A DNA stretch of 64,000 nucleotides from Citrifermentans bemidjiense Bem (GCF_000020725.1 NC_011146.1:124001-188000); one strand, 5' to 3'; counted from the first letter of the stretch, positions 9,141 through 18,214 are shown. A program made the numbers and translations. Notes: generated from the letters alone by a model not told the origin.

Positions 9141-11186
9141 ATGGGTACCTGCATCTCCCGCCTTGTTACGGGGATCTTTCTTCTGACCACGCTGGGCGCT
9201 CCCCTGGCCTTTGCGCAGCAGGAGGGGGAGGGAGCCGCCGCCCCGGCGCTGGGGGAAATGGACCTGGAACAGTTGACCAACCTCAAGGTGGAGCAGGTGT
9301 ACGGGGTCTCGAAGTTCGAACAGGCGGTAACGGAGGCTCCTGCCTCGGTCTCGGTGATCACCGCCGACGAGATCAAGCACTATGGGTGGCGTACCCTTGC
9401 CGACGTGATCAGGTCGAGCCGCGGGTTCTTCACGAGCTATGACCGCAACTACAGCTACATCGGGACGCGGGGCTTCAGCCGCCCCGGGGACTACAACACC
9501 CGCGTGCTCCTTCTGATCGACGGGCACCGGATCAACGACGCCATCTACGAGACCGCCGCGATCGGAACCGAGTTCATACTCGATCTGGCGCTCATCGACA
9601 GGATCGAGATCATCCGCGGGCCCAGTTCCTCGCTTTACGGTGCGGGCGCCTTCTTCGGGGTGATCAACGTCATCACCCGCAGCGCCAAACAGATCGAGGG
9701 GGGGGAGGCGGCGGCCTCGGGGGGAAGCCAGCGGACCGGAGCCGGGCGCCTGACCTACGGGAAGAGTTTCGACGGCGGAGAGTTCGTCGCCTCCGGGTCG
9801 GCCTACAAAAGCCGCGGCAACGACTCGCTCTTCTACCCCGAGTTCAACGACCCCGCCACCAACAACGGCATCGCAAGCAACATGGACCGGGACCGGAATT
9901 ATTCCCTGTTCGCTTCCGGGCGCCTGCACGACTTCACCCTGACCGGGGCGCTGATTTCCCGGGATAAACGGATCCCCACCGCTTCGTTCAACACCATCTT
10001 CAACGACCCACGGACCCATTCCGTCGACCGGCGCAGCTACCTCGACCTCAAGTACGACAAGGCGTTGGAAGGGGGGACCGGCGTCACCGCCAGGCTCTTC
10101 TACGACGAGTACCGCTACCAGGGGAATTTCGCCTACGAAAAAGGCCTGGACGACCCCGGTTTCTACCCGCCCACCTACCTGAACCGGGACGATCATCTGG
10201 CGCGCTGGTGGGGGGGGGAGGCCCAGGCGAGCCGCCAGGTCCTGCCGCGCCTGCAGCTTACCGCCGGCGCCAGCTTCCGGGACAGCTTCCTAAAGCTTCC
10301 CAACTACGACGCAGTGCCACAGGGGCGCAGAGTGGAGAACGACCACAGCGACCTCTTCTTGGCCCTGTTCGGGCAGGGGGAGCTGCGCCTTTTCGAGCAC
10401 CTGATCGTCAACGTCGGGGTCCGCCACGACCACTACCAGACCTTCGGCGGCGCGACCAGCCCGCGCCTGGCGGTCATCTACACGCCGGTCGAAGGGACCG
10501 TCTTCAAGTACATCGAGGGAAAGGCGTTTCGCGCCCCCAACGCCTACGAGCTCTACTACAACGACGTCTTCGACACCAACGTCGCCAATCCGCGCCTGGC
10601 GCCCGAGACGGTCAGGACCAGGGAGCTGATCTACGAGCAGTACCTGGGCGAGGTGCTTAGAACCAGCCTGAGCCTGTTCCAGAACAAGATAGAGAACCTG
10701 ATCAGTTACCAGAACCTTCCTTCAGGAGAGGTATCCTTCGGCAACGCCGGCCGGGTGAAGGCGGTGGGAGGGGAGTTCGAGGTAGAGGGGCAGTGGGCAA
10801 GCGGCTTCGCGGCGAGGACCAGCTACAGCTTCGTCTCGGCCCGCGACGAGGGGCAGGACCAGCGGCTGGACTACTCGCCGCGTCAACTGGCCAAGCTGAA
10901 CCTGACCGCGCCGCTTTACCGCAAGAAGCTTTTCGCTGGGGTGGAACTGCAGGGGACGGCCCGCCGCGACTTCTCCCATAACGGCGTGCAGACCGCGGCG
11001 CCGGGATACCTGATCGCCAACGCCACCCTGTTCTCCACCGGGATACTCCCGTCGCTGGACCTCTCTTTATCCGTCTACAACTTCCTGGACCGGCGCTACC
11101 AGGACCCGGCCACGACCGACCACAGGCAGAGCCTGATTGCGCAGGACGGCCGGACCTTCAGGGTCCAGGCCACCTACGGTTTCTGA
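9141..11186 (+). CDS. TonB-dependent outer membrane receptor
   Basis: The 681-residue protein has a signal peptide (cleavage near LAFAQ), a plug domain (residues 50-180; ASVSVITADEIKHYGWRTLA, YIGTRGFSRPGDYNTRVLLL, IDRIEIIRGPSSSLYGAGAF) and a beta-barrel ending in an aromatic terminal strand (FRVQATYGF). It would import a ligand across the outer membrane using TonB. A clear TonB box was not identified. The ligand is unknown; there is no siderophore or B12 gene nearby. AGGAGG precedes the start. Downstream genes encode a YfiR-like protein and a cyclic-di-GMP enzyme, so it may sense rather than only transport. Confidence 0.93.
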   Translation: MGTCISRLVTGIFLLTTLGAPLAFAQQEGEGAAAPALGEMDLEQLTNLKVEQVYGVSKFEQAVTEAPASVSVITADEIKHYGWRTLADVIRSSRGFFTSYDRNYSYIGTRGFSRPGDYNTRVLLLIDGHRINDAIYETAAIGTEFILDLALIDRIEIIRGPSSSLYGAGAFFGVINVITRSAKQIEGGEAAASGGSQRTGAGRLTYGKSFDGGEFVASGSAYKSRGNDSLFYPEFNDPATNNGIASNMDRDRNYSLFASGRLHDFTLTGALISRDKRIPTASFNTIFNDPRTHSVDRRSYLDLKYDKALEGGTGVTARLFYDEYRYQGNFAYEKGLDDPGFYPPTYLNRDDHLARWWGGEAQASRQVLPRLQLTAGASFRDSFLKLPNYDAVPQGRRVENDHSDLFLALFGQGELRLFEHLIVNVGVRHDHYQTFGGATSPRLAVIYTPVEGTVFKYIEGKAFRAPNAYELYYNDVFDTNVANPRLAPETVRTRELIYEQYLGEVLRTSLSLFQNKIENLISYQNLPSGEVSFGNAGRVKAVGGEFEVEGQWASGFAARTSYSFVSARDEGQDQRLDYSPRQLAKLNLTAPLYRKKLFAGVELQGTARRDFSHNGVQTAAPGYLIANATLFSTGILPSLDLSLSVYNFLDRRYQDPATTDHRQSLIAQDGRTFRVQATYGF

Positions 11187-11199
11187 AAGGAGGAGAGCC

Positions 11200-11772
11200 C
11201 TGATTCGACGCCACTGTCCCATACCGGCTGCAGCCGGACTACGCTGTCTGCCGATACTGCTGGCTCTTCTTTTCCTGCACGCCTTTGAGCCGAGGGCCGA
11301 GGGAGCCCAGGAATACCAGGTGAAGGCGGCGATGGTTGTCAACCTGTCGAAGTACATCGAGTGGCCGGCGGAGGCCTTTCCCCGCACCGGCGCCCCCCTG
11401 CAGATCTGCAGCGTGGGACGCGGCCCCTTCTCGGCGGCCCTGGAGCAGTACCAGGGGAAGACGGTGCTGGGGCACCCGCTGTCGCTGCGGCGCCTGGCCA
11501 CGGGGGACGAACCGTCGGAATGCAACGTCCTGGTGGTGAGCGGGATCGAGAAGAGGTACCTCGCCGGGGTCCTGGACCTGGCGCGCCGGCGCGGCGTGCT
11601 GACCGTTGGGGACATCCCGGACTTCGCCCGCTTCGGCGGCGTCATAGGCCTTGTGGAAAACGACGGGCGGGTGCGTTTCGAGATCAACCTGAAAGCGGCC
11701 CAGCAGTCCAGGGTCAAGATCAGTTCGCAGCTGCTCAAGCTGGCCAAGCTGATAAGAGAGGGTGACCAATGA
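11200..11772 (+). CDS. YfiR family periplasmic protein (DUF4154)
   Basis: The mature part begins EYQVKAAMVVNLSKYIEWPA, the hallmark of YfiR-type proteins, and continues with LQICSVGRGPF, VLVVSGIEK, GVLTVGDIPDFARFGGVIGL and VRFEINLKAAQQSRVKISSQ. A signal peptide precedes it. In Pseudomonas, YfiR binds and inhibits the periplasmic domain of the diguanylate cyclase YfiN. The start is odd: AAAGGAGG (11186-11193) is followed by CTG (11200) and ATT (11203), with no ATG/GTG/TTG at the right spacing; a TTG at 11137 would overlap the receptor gene by 50 bases. The stop overlaps the next start (ATGA). Confidence 0.85.
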   Translation: MIRRHCPIPAAAGLRCLPILLALLFLHAFEPRAEGAQEYQVKAAMVVNLSKYIEWPAEAFPRTGAPLQICSVGRGPFSAALEQYQGKTVLGHPLSLRRLATGDEPSECNVLVVSGIEKRYLAGVLDLARRRGVLTVGDIPDFARFGGVIGLVENDGRVRFEINLKAAQQSRVKISSQLLKLAKLIREGDQ

Positions 11773-13934
11773 GCCCCTTGCGCCTGAGTTTCGTGAGGAA
11801 CCTGCCGCTGAAGCGCAAGCTGATGCTGATCATCATGCTCTGCTGCTGCGCCTCCCTTTTGGCGGCGTCCATATTCTTTCTCACCAGGGATGCCAAGGGG
11901 CTGTACCAGGTGCAGCGGGAAGACCTGGTCTCGCTGGCGGAAATCATCGGAGCCAACTCCGCCTCGGCCCTGGTCTTCGACGACCCGGAATCCGCGCAGC
12001 GGACCATCGCCCCGCTGGCGAGCAAGCGCTCCATCCTGGCCGTTTACGTATTGACCAGCGAAGGGCAGATCATGGCGCGCCACGTGGCGCCGGAGGCGGG
12101 AAACGCGGAGCTCCCGCTGGAGCGGCTGGGGTCCTCCCCCTCGCCGGCTGCCGTGCTCGCGGCCGTGGAGACCATCAGGAAAACGGCCGAAAAGAACAGC
12201 GCCGTCTCCGGTTTCGACTGCCTGGTGCAGCCGGTCTACTTCGACTACGAGCGGGTCGGCACCGTCGTCATCCATGCCGACACCGAGCTGTTCCGGAAAA
12301 ACCTGCGCTGGACCGCGACGGTCACCCTGCTTTTCATGCTGGTCACCGTCATCGCGGCCTATTTCTTCTCGGCCAAGCTGCAACAGATGATCTCCAGGCC
12401 GCTACTGGATCTTCTCTCCTCCATGAAGGACGTCTCCGCCAGCAAGAACTACGCGATAAGGGTGGCGAAGCCCTCGGACGACGAGATCGGGCTTCTCTAC
12501 GACGGCTTCAACGAGATGCTCTCCGAGATCGAGGAGCGCAACCAGATCCTCAGGCAGCGCCAGGCGCACCTGCAGCAGCTGGCGCACTACGATCCGCTGA
12601 CCCGGCTCCCCAACCGCACCCTGTTCTACGACCGGCTGGCCCAGGCGCTGTACCAGGCCGAGCGGAGCAGGCAGGCCCTGAGCGTGATCTTCATCGACCT
12701 GGACCATTTCAAGGACATCAACGACACCCTCGGGCACCGCACCGGGGATCTGTTGCTGATCGAGGTGGCCAGCCGGCTCTCCACCGTGGTGCGCAGCTGC
12801 GACACCGTGGCGCGGCTCGGGGGGGACGAGTTCACCATATTCACCCAGAACGTGGTGAACGCCGAGAACGCGGCCATCGTGGCGGCGAAGCTGAACGGGC
12901 TCTTCGCCAAGCCCTTCCATCTGGGCGAAAGCGAGATCTACGTCACGGCCAGCATCGGGGTGACCCTGTTCCCGCACGACGGCAAGACGGTGGACGAGCT
13001 GCTGATGAACGCGGACATCGCCATGTACCACGCGAAAGCCTGCGGCAAGAACGTCTACAAGATGTTCGACAGGAAGATGAACGAGCACGCGACCGAGAGG
13101 GTGACGCTGCTGTCGGACTTAAGGCTTGCGCTGGAGCGCGACGAATTCGTGCTGCACTACCAGCCCAAGGTGGACCTCCTCACCGGCAACGTGACCTCGG
13201 TGGAGGCCCTGGTGCGCTGGATGCACCCGAGGCTGGGGATGCTGGCGCCGGACAAGTTCATCCGGCTGAGCGAGGAGAGCGGGTTCATCGTGGAATTGAC
13301 CGACTGGGTGCTGCGCACCGCCTGCAGCCAGGCCAAGAAGTGGCAGGAGCAAAACCTGGGCTCGGTGCGGGTGGCGGTGAACCTCTCGCCCTACCATTTC
13401 CAGCGCCAGGACGTGAAGGAGGCGATCTTGTCGGTGCTGGAAGCGACGGGCCTTGAGCCGGCGCTCCTTGAGATAGAGATCACCGAGTCGGCGCTGATGC
13501 AAAACGACGAGTACACCTGTGCGCTGTTCCGGGAGCTGAGGGAACTCGGCATGACCATCTCGGTGGACGATTTCGGCACCGGCTATTCCTCCCTGAGCTA
13601 CCTGCACCGGTTCCCCATCAACACGCTGAAGATCGACCGGACCTTCATCCTGAACATGATGAAGAGCACCGAGGACCAGGCCATCGTCACGGCCATCATC
13701 GCCATGGCCAAGAGCCTCAACATGCAGATCGTAGCGGAGGGGGTGGAGACGGTGGACCAGTTGGAGAAGCTAAAGGATCAGGGTTGCCACGAGATCCAGG
13801 GCTTCCTGGTGTCGCGCCCGGTGGCCGCGGACGCGGTCACCGAGTTCTTCACGCCGGAAAACCACCTGCACCAGCACACCGACCCTGCGCAGCCGGAGCC
13901 TCCTCAAGGGGCATCGCCGGCAACACGCCCTTAG
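11769..13934 (+). CDS. membrane-bound GGDEF/EAL cyclic-di-GMP enzyme, YfiN-like sensor
   Basis: Domains in order: TM1 (residues 17-37), a periplasmic CHASE8-like region (40-175), TM2 (178-198), HAMP, GGDEF (about 275-440) and EAL (about 455-700). The GGDEF motif is intact with an inhibitory I-site (RSCD) five residues upstream. The EAL domain keeps EALVRW, NLSPYHF, ITES, DDFGTGYSS and AEGVET, so both synthesis and breakdown look possible. The front half matches YfiN, which ends after GGDEF; here an EAL domain is added. It overlaps the yfiR-like stop by 4 bases, so the two are coupled. Its 3' end overlaps the convergent ATPase gene by 86 bases. Confidence 0.95.
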   Translation: MSPLRLSFVRNLPLKRKLMLIIMLCCCASLLAASIFFLTRDAKGLYQVQREDLVSLAEIIGANSASALVFDDPESAQRTIAPLASKRSILAVYVLTSEGQIMARHVAPEAGNAELPLERLGSSPSPAAVLAAVETIRKTAEKNSAVSGFDCLVQPVYFDYERVGTVVIHADTELFRKNLRWTATVTLLFMLVTVIAAYFFSAKLQQMISRPLLDLLSSMKDVSASKNYAIRVAKPSDDEIGLLYDGFNEMLSEIEERNQILRQRQAHLQQLAHYDPLTRLPNRTLFYDRLAQALYQAERSRQALSVIFIDLDHFKDINDTLGHRTGDLLLIEVASRLSTVVRSCDTVARLGGDEFTIFTQNVVNAENAAIVAAKLNGLFAKPFHLGESEIYVTASIGVTLFPHDGKTVDELLMNADIAMYHAKACGKNVYKMFDRKMNEHATERVTLLSDLRLALERDEFVLHYQPKVDLLTGNVTSVEALVRWMHPRLGMLAPDKFIRLSEESGFIVELTDWVLRTACSQAKKWQEQNLGSVRVAVNLSPYHFQRQDVKEAILSVLEATGLEPALLEIEITESALMQNDEYTCALFRELRELGMTISVDDFGTGYSSLSYLHRFPINTLKIDRTFILNMMKSTEDQAIVTAIIAMAKSLNMQIVAEGVETVDQLEKLKDQGCHEIQGFLVSRPVAADAVTEFFTPENHLHQHTDPAQPEPPQGASPATRP

Positions 13935-16056
13935 GCTGCGGCGACGCCGTCTCCCGGCTTCGTGCCGGGAGGGCGGAGGGGGCGGGAAAGGCGCCGATGC
14001 GCAGGGAGTTTCCCAGCACGGTGAGGCTGGAGACCACCATGGCGACCGCGGCCAGAAGCGGATGGAGCAGGCCTGCAGCCGCCGCGGCCAGCGCCACCGC
14101 GTTGTAGGCGAAGCTTAAGGCGAGATTCCCGCGGATGATGTTCCCGGCGCGCCGGCTGAGCGCGATCAGCCAGGGAATTTGCGACAGCCGCCCCGACAGG
14201 ATCACCACGTTCCCCGCCACCTGGGCGAGCTCCATCCCGGTTCCGAGCGCGATCCCGGTCTGGGCCGCGGCGAGGGCGGGCGCGTCGTTTACCCCGTCCC
14301 CCACCATGGCCACCTTCCGCCCCTTGGCGATGTAGCCGGCGATGAGCTCCAGCTTGCGGTCCGGAGGGGAGGGGGCCTCGACCCGGCGGATCCCCAGCCG
14401 CTTGGCCGCCACCTGGGCCGAGGAAAAGCGGTCGCCCGAGAGGAGCACGCTCGTCAAACCCAACCGGTGCAGCGCGTCCAGGGAGCTTGCCGCATCGTCT
14501 TTGAGCGGATCGGCGAAATGAAGCCTCGCCCTGAGCCTCCCATCCCACCCCGCGAACACCACCGCACCCTCCCCCGGCAGATCCTCGCACCCCACATCGC
14601 CGTCGGCGCATGAGGCGTTTCCTGCCCACATCCTCGTCGCCACCCCTTTCCAGGTCACCGTGCCGCTGATGCCGCACCCAGCCGAGAGCTCGACCTGCGT
14701 TGCGGTGCCGGGGGCTGCGCCGCAGGCAGCCGCCGCGGCCTTGACCGCCGCCGCCAGCGGGTGCTCGCTTGCCGATTCCAGGGCGGCCAGCCTCCCCAGC
14801 AGTTCGGCGCGGGTCGTGAGCGGATCCAGCAGCTCCATCTCGCTCAGCACCGGGGTGCCGGAGGTGACGGTGCCGGTCTTGTCGAAGAAGACTGTACCAG
14901 TGCCGGCTATCCCCTCCATGACGCTGCCGCCGCGCACGACGATGCCGGCGCGCGCGGCACGGGCTACGGCCAGCGAGGTGGCAAGGGGGGTGGCTATCCC
15001 CATGGTGCAGGGGCAGGCGACCACCAGCACGGAAAGCGCACTCAGGAGCGCCTGGTCGGGAAGGCCCTTGAATGACCAGCAGATGAGCGCGCCGACGGAG
15101 ACCAGGAGCACCGCCGGCAGAAAAAGCATGGCCGCCTTCTGCGCCAGCCGCTCGCTCTGCGAAGGGGCGCGCCAGGCCTGCTGCACCATGTCGGCGATAC
15201 TGTGCAATAAAAGCTGCGACCCGGTCCGGTCGGCGCGCAACAGCAGGGTCCCCTGGCCGTTCACCGTGCCGGCTGTGACCGCGTCCCCTTTGCGGCAGAG
15301 CCTGGGGAGGAACTCGCCGGTGAAGGGTGCCTCCTCGATGCTGCTCGTCCCTTCCACCACGGTGCCGTCCACCGCCACTCGCTCGCCCGGCCGCACCCGC
15401 ACCAGGTCGCCCGGCTGCAGCGCGTCCAGCGCCACCTCGTCGGTCCCCTCCCCGGTCACCCGGAGCGCGGTCCGCGGCAGCAGCGTCTCCAGTGTTTCCA
15501 GGAGCTCGCTCGCCTTCCTTTTCACCGACGCCTCGATGAATTTTCCCAGGGTAACCAGCACCGGAAGCATGGTGGCGGTGTCGAAATAGACCTCTCCGGA
15601 GCCGACGACCGCGTTCACCGCGCTCAGGGAGAAGGCGGAGAGGGATCCGAGCGCGATGAGGAAGTCGAGGCAAAAGCGCCGCGACGAGATCTCGCGTAGC
15701 GCGCCGGAAAGAAACGGGGGGATCAGGATCAGCATGGCGGGGATGGAAAGCACGAGGAGTATGCGGCGGAACAGGGGGATCAGCTGCGTCTCCACGCTCC
15801 CGGCGTAGAGGAGCAGGGAAATCATCATCACGTTCATGGCCAGGAGCGCGCCGATGCCGAGCCGGAACAGGTGCCACCCCTGCTCCCCCTGCCGGTTTCC
15901 GACGATGGCGGAGACCAGCCTGCAGGCGTGGCAGCAGAAGATCTCCTGCCGGTCGAGAGTAGAGGGGGCTTTCCCAAGCGAGGGGGTTGCCACCGGGAGT
16001 CCGCAGTGCGCGCAAGAATAGTGCTCCATGGTGCTAGCGGCCGCTGTCGTAGGCAT
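13849..16056 (-). CDS. ccoI: copper-translocating P-type ATPase of the CcoI/FixI type
   Basis: The 735-residue protein has an N-terminal metal-binding region with CAHC (residues 15-18) and CCHAC (41-45), membrane helices, an ion-site CPC (VVACPCTMGIATPLA), the phosphorylation motif DKTGT, SEHPLA and the hinge GDGVNDAPALA. This is a P1B ATPase; the short N-terminus and its place in a cbb3 operon point to CcoI, which exports copper needed to assemble the oxidase. The ATG at 16056 follows GGAGGGGCG and overlaps the preceding gene by 23 bases. It is last in the operon. The Pro/Ala-rich C-terminal tail is encoded where the convergent GGDEF/EAL gene overlaps. Confidence 0.9.
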   Translation of the reverse strand: MPTTAAASTMEHYSCAHCGLPVATPSLGKAPSTLDRQEIFCCHACRLVSAIVGNRQGEQGWHLFRLGIGALLAMNVMMISLLLYAGSVETQLIPLFRRILLVLSIPAMLILIPPFLSGALREISSRRFCLDFLIALGSLSAFSLSAVNAVVGSGEVYFDTATMLPVLVTLGKFIEASVKRKASELLETLETLLPRTALRVTGEGTDEVALDALQPGDLVRVRPGERVAVDGTVVEGTSSIEEAPFTGEFLPRLCRKGDAVTAGTVNGQGTLLLRADRTGSQLLLHSIADMVQQAWRAPSQSERLAQKAAMLFLPAVLLVSVGALICWSFKGLPDQALLSALSVLVVACPCTMGIATPLATSLAVARAARAGIVVRGGSVMEGIAGTGTVFFDKTGTVTSGTPVLSEMELLDPLTTRAELLGRLAALESASEHPLAAAVKAAAAACGAAPGTATQVELSAGCGISGTVTWKGVATRMWAGNASCADGDVGCEDLPGEGAVVFAGWDGRLRARLHFADPLKDDAASSLDALHRLGLTSVLLSGDRFSSAQVAAKRLGIRRVEAPSPPDRKLELIAGYIAKGRKVAMVGDGVNDAPALAAAQTGIALGTGMELAQVAGNVVILSGRLSQIPWLIALSRRAGNIIRGNLALSFAYNAVALAAAAAGLLHPLLAAVAMVVSSLTVLGNSLRIGAFPAPSALPARSRETASPQPKGVLPAMPLEEAPAAQGRCAGAGGFPA

Positions 16057-16813
16057 CGCCCCTCCAGGCGCCGGTCGCGGAATGAGCGCTGGCGCTGATT
16101 ATCTGCGGCCCGGGGGTGGGGGGGCAGCCGAGGAGCCTGTGGTAGAAGGCGGATCCCCGGAGGGCGGTTCCCAGGGCGAAGAGGAGCAGGACGGCGCCGC
16201 CGGCCCGTGCCCCCCAGGCGCGCAGGTGCCATCGGGTGAGCCGCGCCGCGCTCCCCAGTACGAGAAGCGGCAGCGAGGTCCCGGCCGCCAGTGCGGCCAT
16301 GGTGGCGAGGCCGGAGAGGACGGAGCCGGTCTGCAGGGAATAGGCGAGGAAAGCGACGACGATGGGGCAGGGAAGAAAGCCGGTGACGATCCCCATGGTG
16401 AGGGCGGAGCCGGGAGAGGAATCGGTGCAAAGCCTGGCCGCCAGCGCGGAAAGAGTCGAGGAAAACATCCCCCGGTTCGCCTCCCCCCGCAAGGGAAGCA
16501 GGCCCAGAAGGCTCGCCCCCATGAGGAACATGACTGCCGCCGCCGCGTAGCTCAACAGGTTTTGCCACAGGCCGTGGCGCAGCAGCAGGAGCTGGAAATA
16601 GCCGCCGGTGAAACCGGCGACCGCGCCCAGGAAGAGATAGCTGCTGAGCCTGCCGGCCTGCCACAGGAACTGCCCTGTCAGCATGTCCTGGCGCTCCTTT
16701 TCCCGTGACAGGTGCAGCACGAACCCGCCGCACATGCCGACGCAGTGGGCGCAGGCGACGAGCCCGCCGGCGAATCCGATCCAGAGATGGTGAGTGAGGC
16801 CTTCAATTTCCAA
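16034..16813 (-). CDS. SafE/UreH-like (DsbD_2) membrane protein, probable oxidase assembly factor
   Basis: A polytopic membrane protein of about 259 residues with six or so TM segments and the motif ACAHCVGMCGGF in the first helix, typical of the sulfite exporter TauE/SafE-UreH-like family that often lies beside ccoI. The cysteines may take part in copper or thiol handling (inference). I chose TTG at 16813 because GGGGAGGAGG precedes it by five bases; a TTG 33 bases upstream lacks such a site. The gene sits between a cytochrome c gene and ccoI. Confidence 0.85.
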   Translation of the reverse strand: MEIEGLTHHLWIGFAGGLVACAHCVGMCGGFVLHLSREKERQDMLTGQFLWQAGRLSSYLFLGAVAGFTGGYFQLLLLRHGLWQNLLSYAAAAVMFLMGASLLGLLPLRGEANRGMFSSTLSALAARLCTDSSPGSALTMGIVTGFLPCPIVVAFLAYSLQTGSVLSGLATMAALAAGTSLPLLVLGSAARLTRWHLRAWGARAGGAVLLLFALGTALRGSAFYHRLLGCPPTPGPQIISASAHSATGAWRGDAYDSGR

Positions 16814-16900
16814 GATTCCCTCCTCCCCTAGCAGGGGAAAAATCAACTCGCCGCACGGGCGAGGGTGGCCAAAGGCCGGGTGAACGGTTGTGCAGAAGAG

Positions 16901-17401
16901 CTAACGGGCTCGGGCGAGGGAGCGAACGAAAAGGGCCAGGTGAAAGCGCTGCTCCGGGGGAACCACCCGCTCCAGCACCGGCTCGTGCCCCGCCCCGGTG
17001 AGCATGGCCCGAAGCAGCTCCCCGTCGCTGTATCCCACTACTTTCGCTCTCCTCAGGTCGGCGGGTGCCGGGATGTAGCTGTGCCCGACCGGCCCGTCTC
17101 CAGCGCCCCCCTCCCCATGGCAGAAGAGGCAGTAGTAGCCGTAGTAGATCCCGCCGCGTTCCAGGTTCTGCGGATTGGCGGGGAGCGGGTTTTTTACCAG
17201 CGCCAAAGCGGCGCCGGCGGGAATGCGTGAGGCGTCCGGTTGCGCGCTCACGGTGCCGGGAGGCGGCGGCGGGAGAACCGTCTGGAACTCGCGGAAGTGG
17301 TGCTGCACGGTCATCCTGGGCCCCTTGACCAGGAGATAGCCGAAGACGACGGTGAAGATGAGCGGGGGGACCACGATTATCAGCGCGATCAACTTCTTCA
17401 T
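16901..17401 (-). CDS. membrane-anchored monoheme cytochrome c, possible ActE counterpart
   Basis: An N-terminal TM segment (residues 4-24) leads into a Pro-rich linker and a periplasmic cytochrome c domain with one CxxCH (CLFCH) in GGIYYGYYCLFCHGEGGAGDG; a possible distal Met is in RAMLTG. At 166 aa it could pass electrons from alternative complex III to the oxidase. No other ActE-like monoheme subunit is present in the act genes, so it may fill that role (inference). Its ATG overlaps the upstream stop by 4 bases (ATGA). Confidence 0.88.
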   Translation of the reverse strand: MKKLIALIIVVPPLIFTVVFGYLLVKGPRMTVQHHFREFQTVLPPPPPGTVSAQPDASRIPAGAALALVKNPLPANPQNLERGGIYYGYYCLFCHGEGGAGDGPVGHSYIPAPADLRRAKVVGYSDGELLRAMLTGAGHEPVLERVVPPEQRFHLALFVRSLARAR

Positions 17402-17682
17402 TTGCGCGCCCCCTTGGGGACGACGACCGGCAGCGGCATCGCCTCAGGGAGCGGCGCTATCTGCCGCCTGGGCAGCCGCTGCTTCTCGGGGGTAGTGCTG
17501 GAATAGATCGATTCAGCCGGCGCGTCCGGGAGCTGCCCGAAGTCCCAGAACCGCGGTGCATCGGCGACAAGCAGGTAGACAATCCAGCCGAAGACCATGA
17601 TCGTGGCGCTGAAGACCGTGAGGATGATCCATTCCCACGGGGAGGGTAGTTCCTGCTTCTCGTCGTATCGGGGAGTTTCCAT
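17398..17682 (-). CDS. single-TM small membrane protein of the oxidase operon
   Basis: The product (about 94 aa) starts METPRYDEKQELPSPWEWII, has one TM segment (residues 17-40) and a Pro-rich periplasmic tail with RFWDFGQLPDAPAESIYSS. No heme motif or catalytic residue is visible. Its position between CcoS/membrane genes and a cytochrome c suggests a structural or assembly role. The ATG at 17682 is preceded by GGTGAGG; a GTG at 17694 that overlaps the upstream stop is an alternative. Family not recognised. Confidence 0.75.
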   Translation of the reverse strand: METPRYDEKQELPSPWEWIILTVFSATIMVFGWIVYLLVADAPRFWDFGQLPDAPAESIYSSTTPEKQRLPRRQIAPLPEAMPLPVVVPKGARK

Positions 17683-17690
17683 GAGTCGCC

Positions 17691-17969
17691 TCACCAGTTG
17701 GGCGGAATCGCGTGGTTTCGGGTTATTTCTAATATGGTGAAGGCCAGGCTCGCCAGGATGAGCAGAATGACGGTCCAGGGGACGAAGCTTTTAATCCAGG
17801 CGATAAAGCTGCGCAGGTCCTTGACCTTGATCCTTTCGCTCTCCGTCTCCGTGCCGCGCGGGACCCAAAGTGCCTGGTAGGTGAGGCACATAAGGAGCGT
17901 GAGGATGGCGCCTCCCAAAAGGGACAAGACGATCCACTGGTTCTGCAGCACGTACAGGTAGAGCATCAT
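17691..17969 (-). CDS. two-TM small membrane protein of the oxidase operon
   Basis: A 92-residue protein with TM segments at about residues 10-32 and 63-83, joined by a charged loop (VPRGTETESERIKVKDLRSF). It has no cysteines that could bind heme. GGAGGGAACTGCC precedes the first ATG. The gene is tightly packed between ccoS and the single-TM gene. It may be an accessory subunit of the oxidase; I do not recognise the family. Confidence 0.75.
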   Translation of the reverse strand: MMLYLYVLQNQWIVLSLLGGAILTLLMCLTYQALWVPRGTETESERIKVKDLRSFIAWIKSFVPWTVILLILASLAFTILEITRNHAIPPNW

Positions 17970-17986
17970 GGCAGTTCCCTCCGCCT

Positions 17987-18214
17987 TTACCCCTCTTCCG
18001 GCCTTGTCTGCTTCCCTTTTGCCTGCGGCGCGGTTTCAGTTGGCGGCTCCAGGTCAGGGATCGCCGCATCCAATGCCAGGTAACGCGCGCGCTCCTGGTT
18101 GGAGAACTGCCCGGCGCGTATGGCCCAGAGGAAAAGTGTGCCGAGTGCGGTGCTCATCAGCAGCAGAAAGCCGATCCACAAAAACAGGAATGCGTTTCCT
18201 TCCATCGGGTTCAC
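17987..18214 (-). CDS. ccoS: cbb3-type cytochrome oxidase assembly protein CcoS
   Basis: A 75-residue protein with one TM segment followed by LFLWAIRAGQFSNQERARYL, the CcoS signature (W-A-x-x-x-G-Q-F). CcoS is needed for cofactor insertion into the cbb3 oxidase. The start is GTG at 18214, seven bases after AAAGGAG; an in-frame ATG lies three codons later. A GC-rich hairpin repeat separates it from the upstream ccoO-like gene. Confidence 0.88.
   Translation of the reverse strand: MNPMEGNAFLFLWIGFLLLMSTALGTLFLWAIRAGQFSNQERARYLALDAAIPDLEPPTETAPQAKGKQTRPEEG

Noticed and set aside
13931-16015. A long minus-strand frame in another phase of ccoI
   Set aside because: Arg/Ala/Gly-rich composition without motifs; the ATPase frame has all catalytic motifs.
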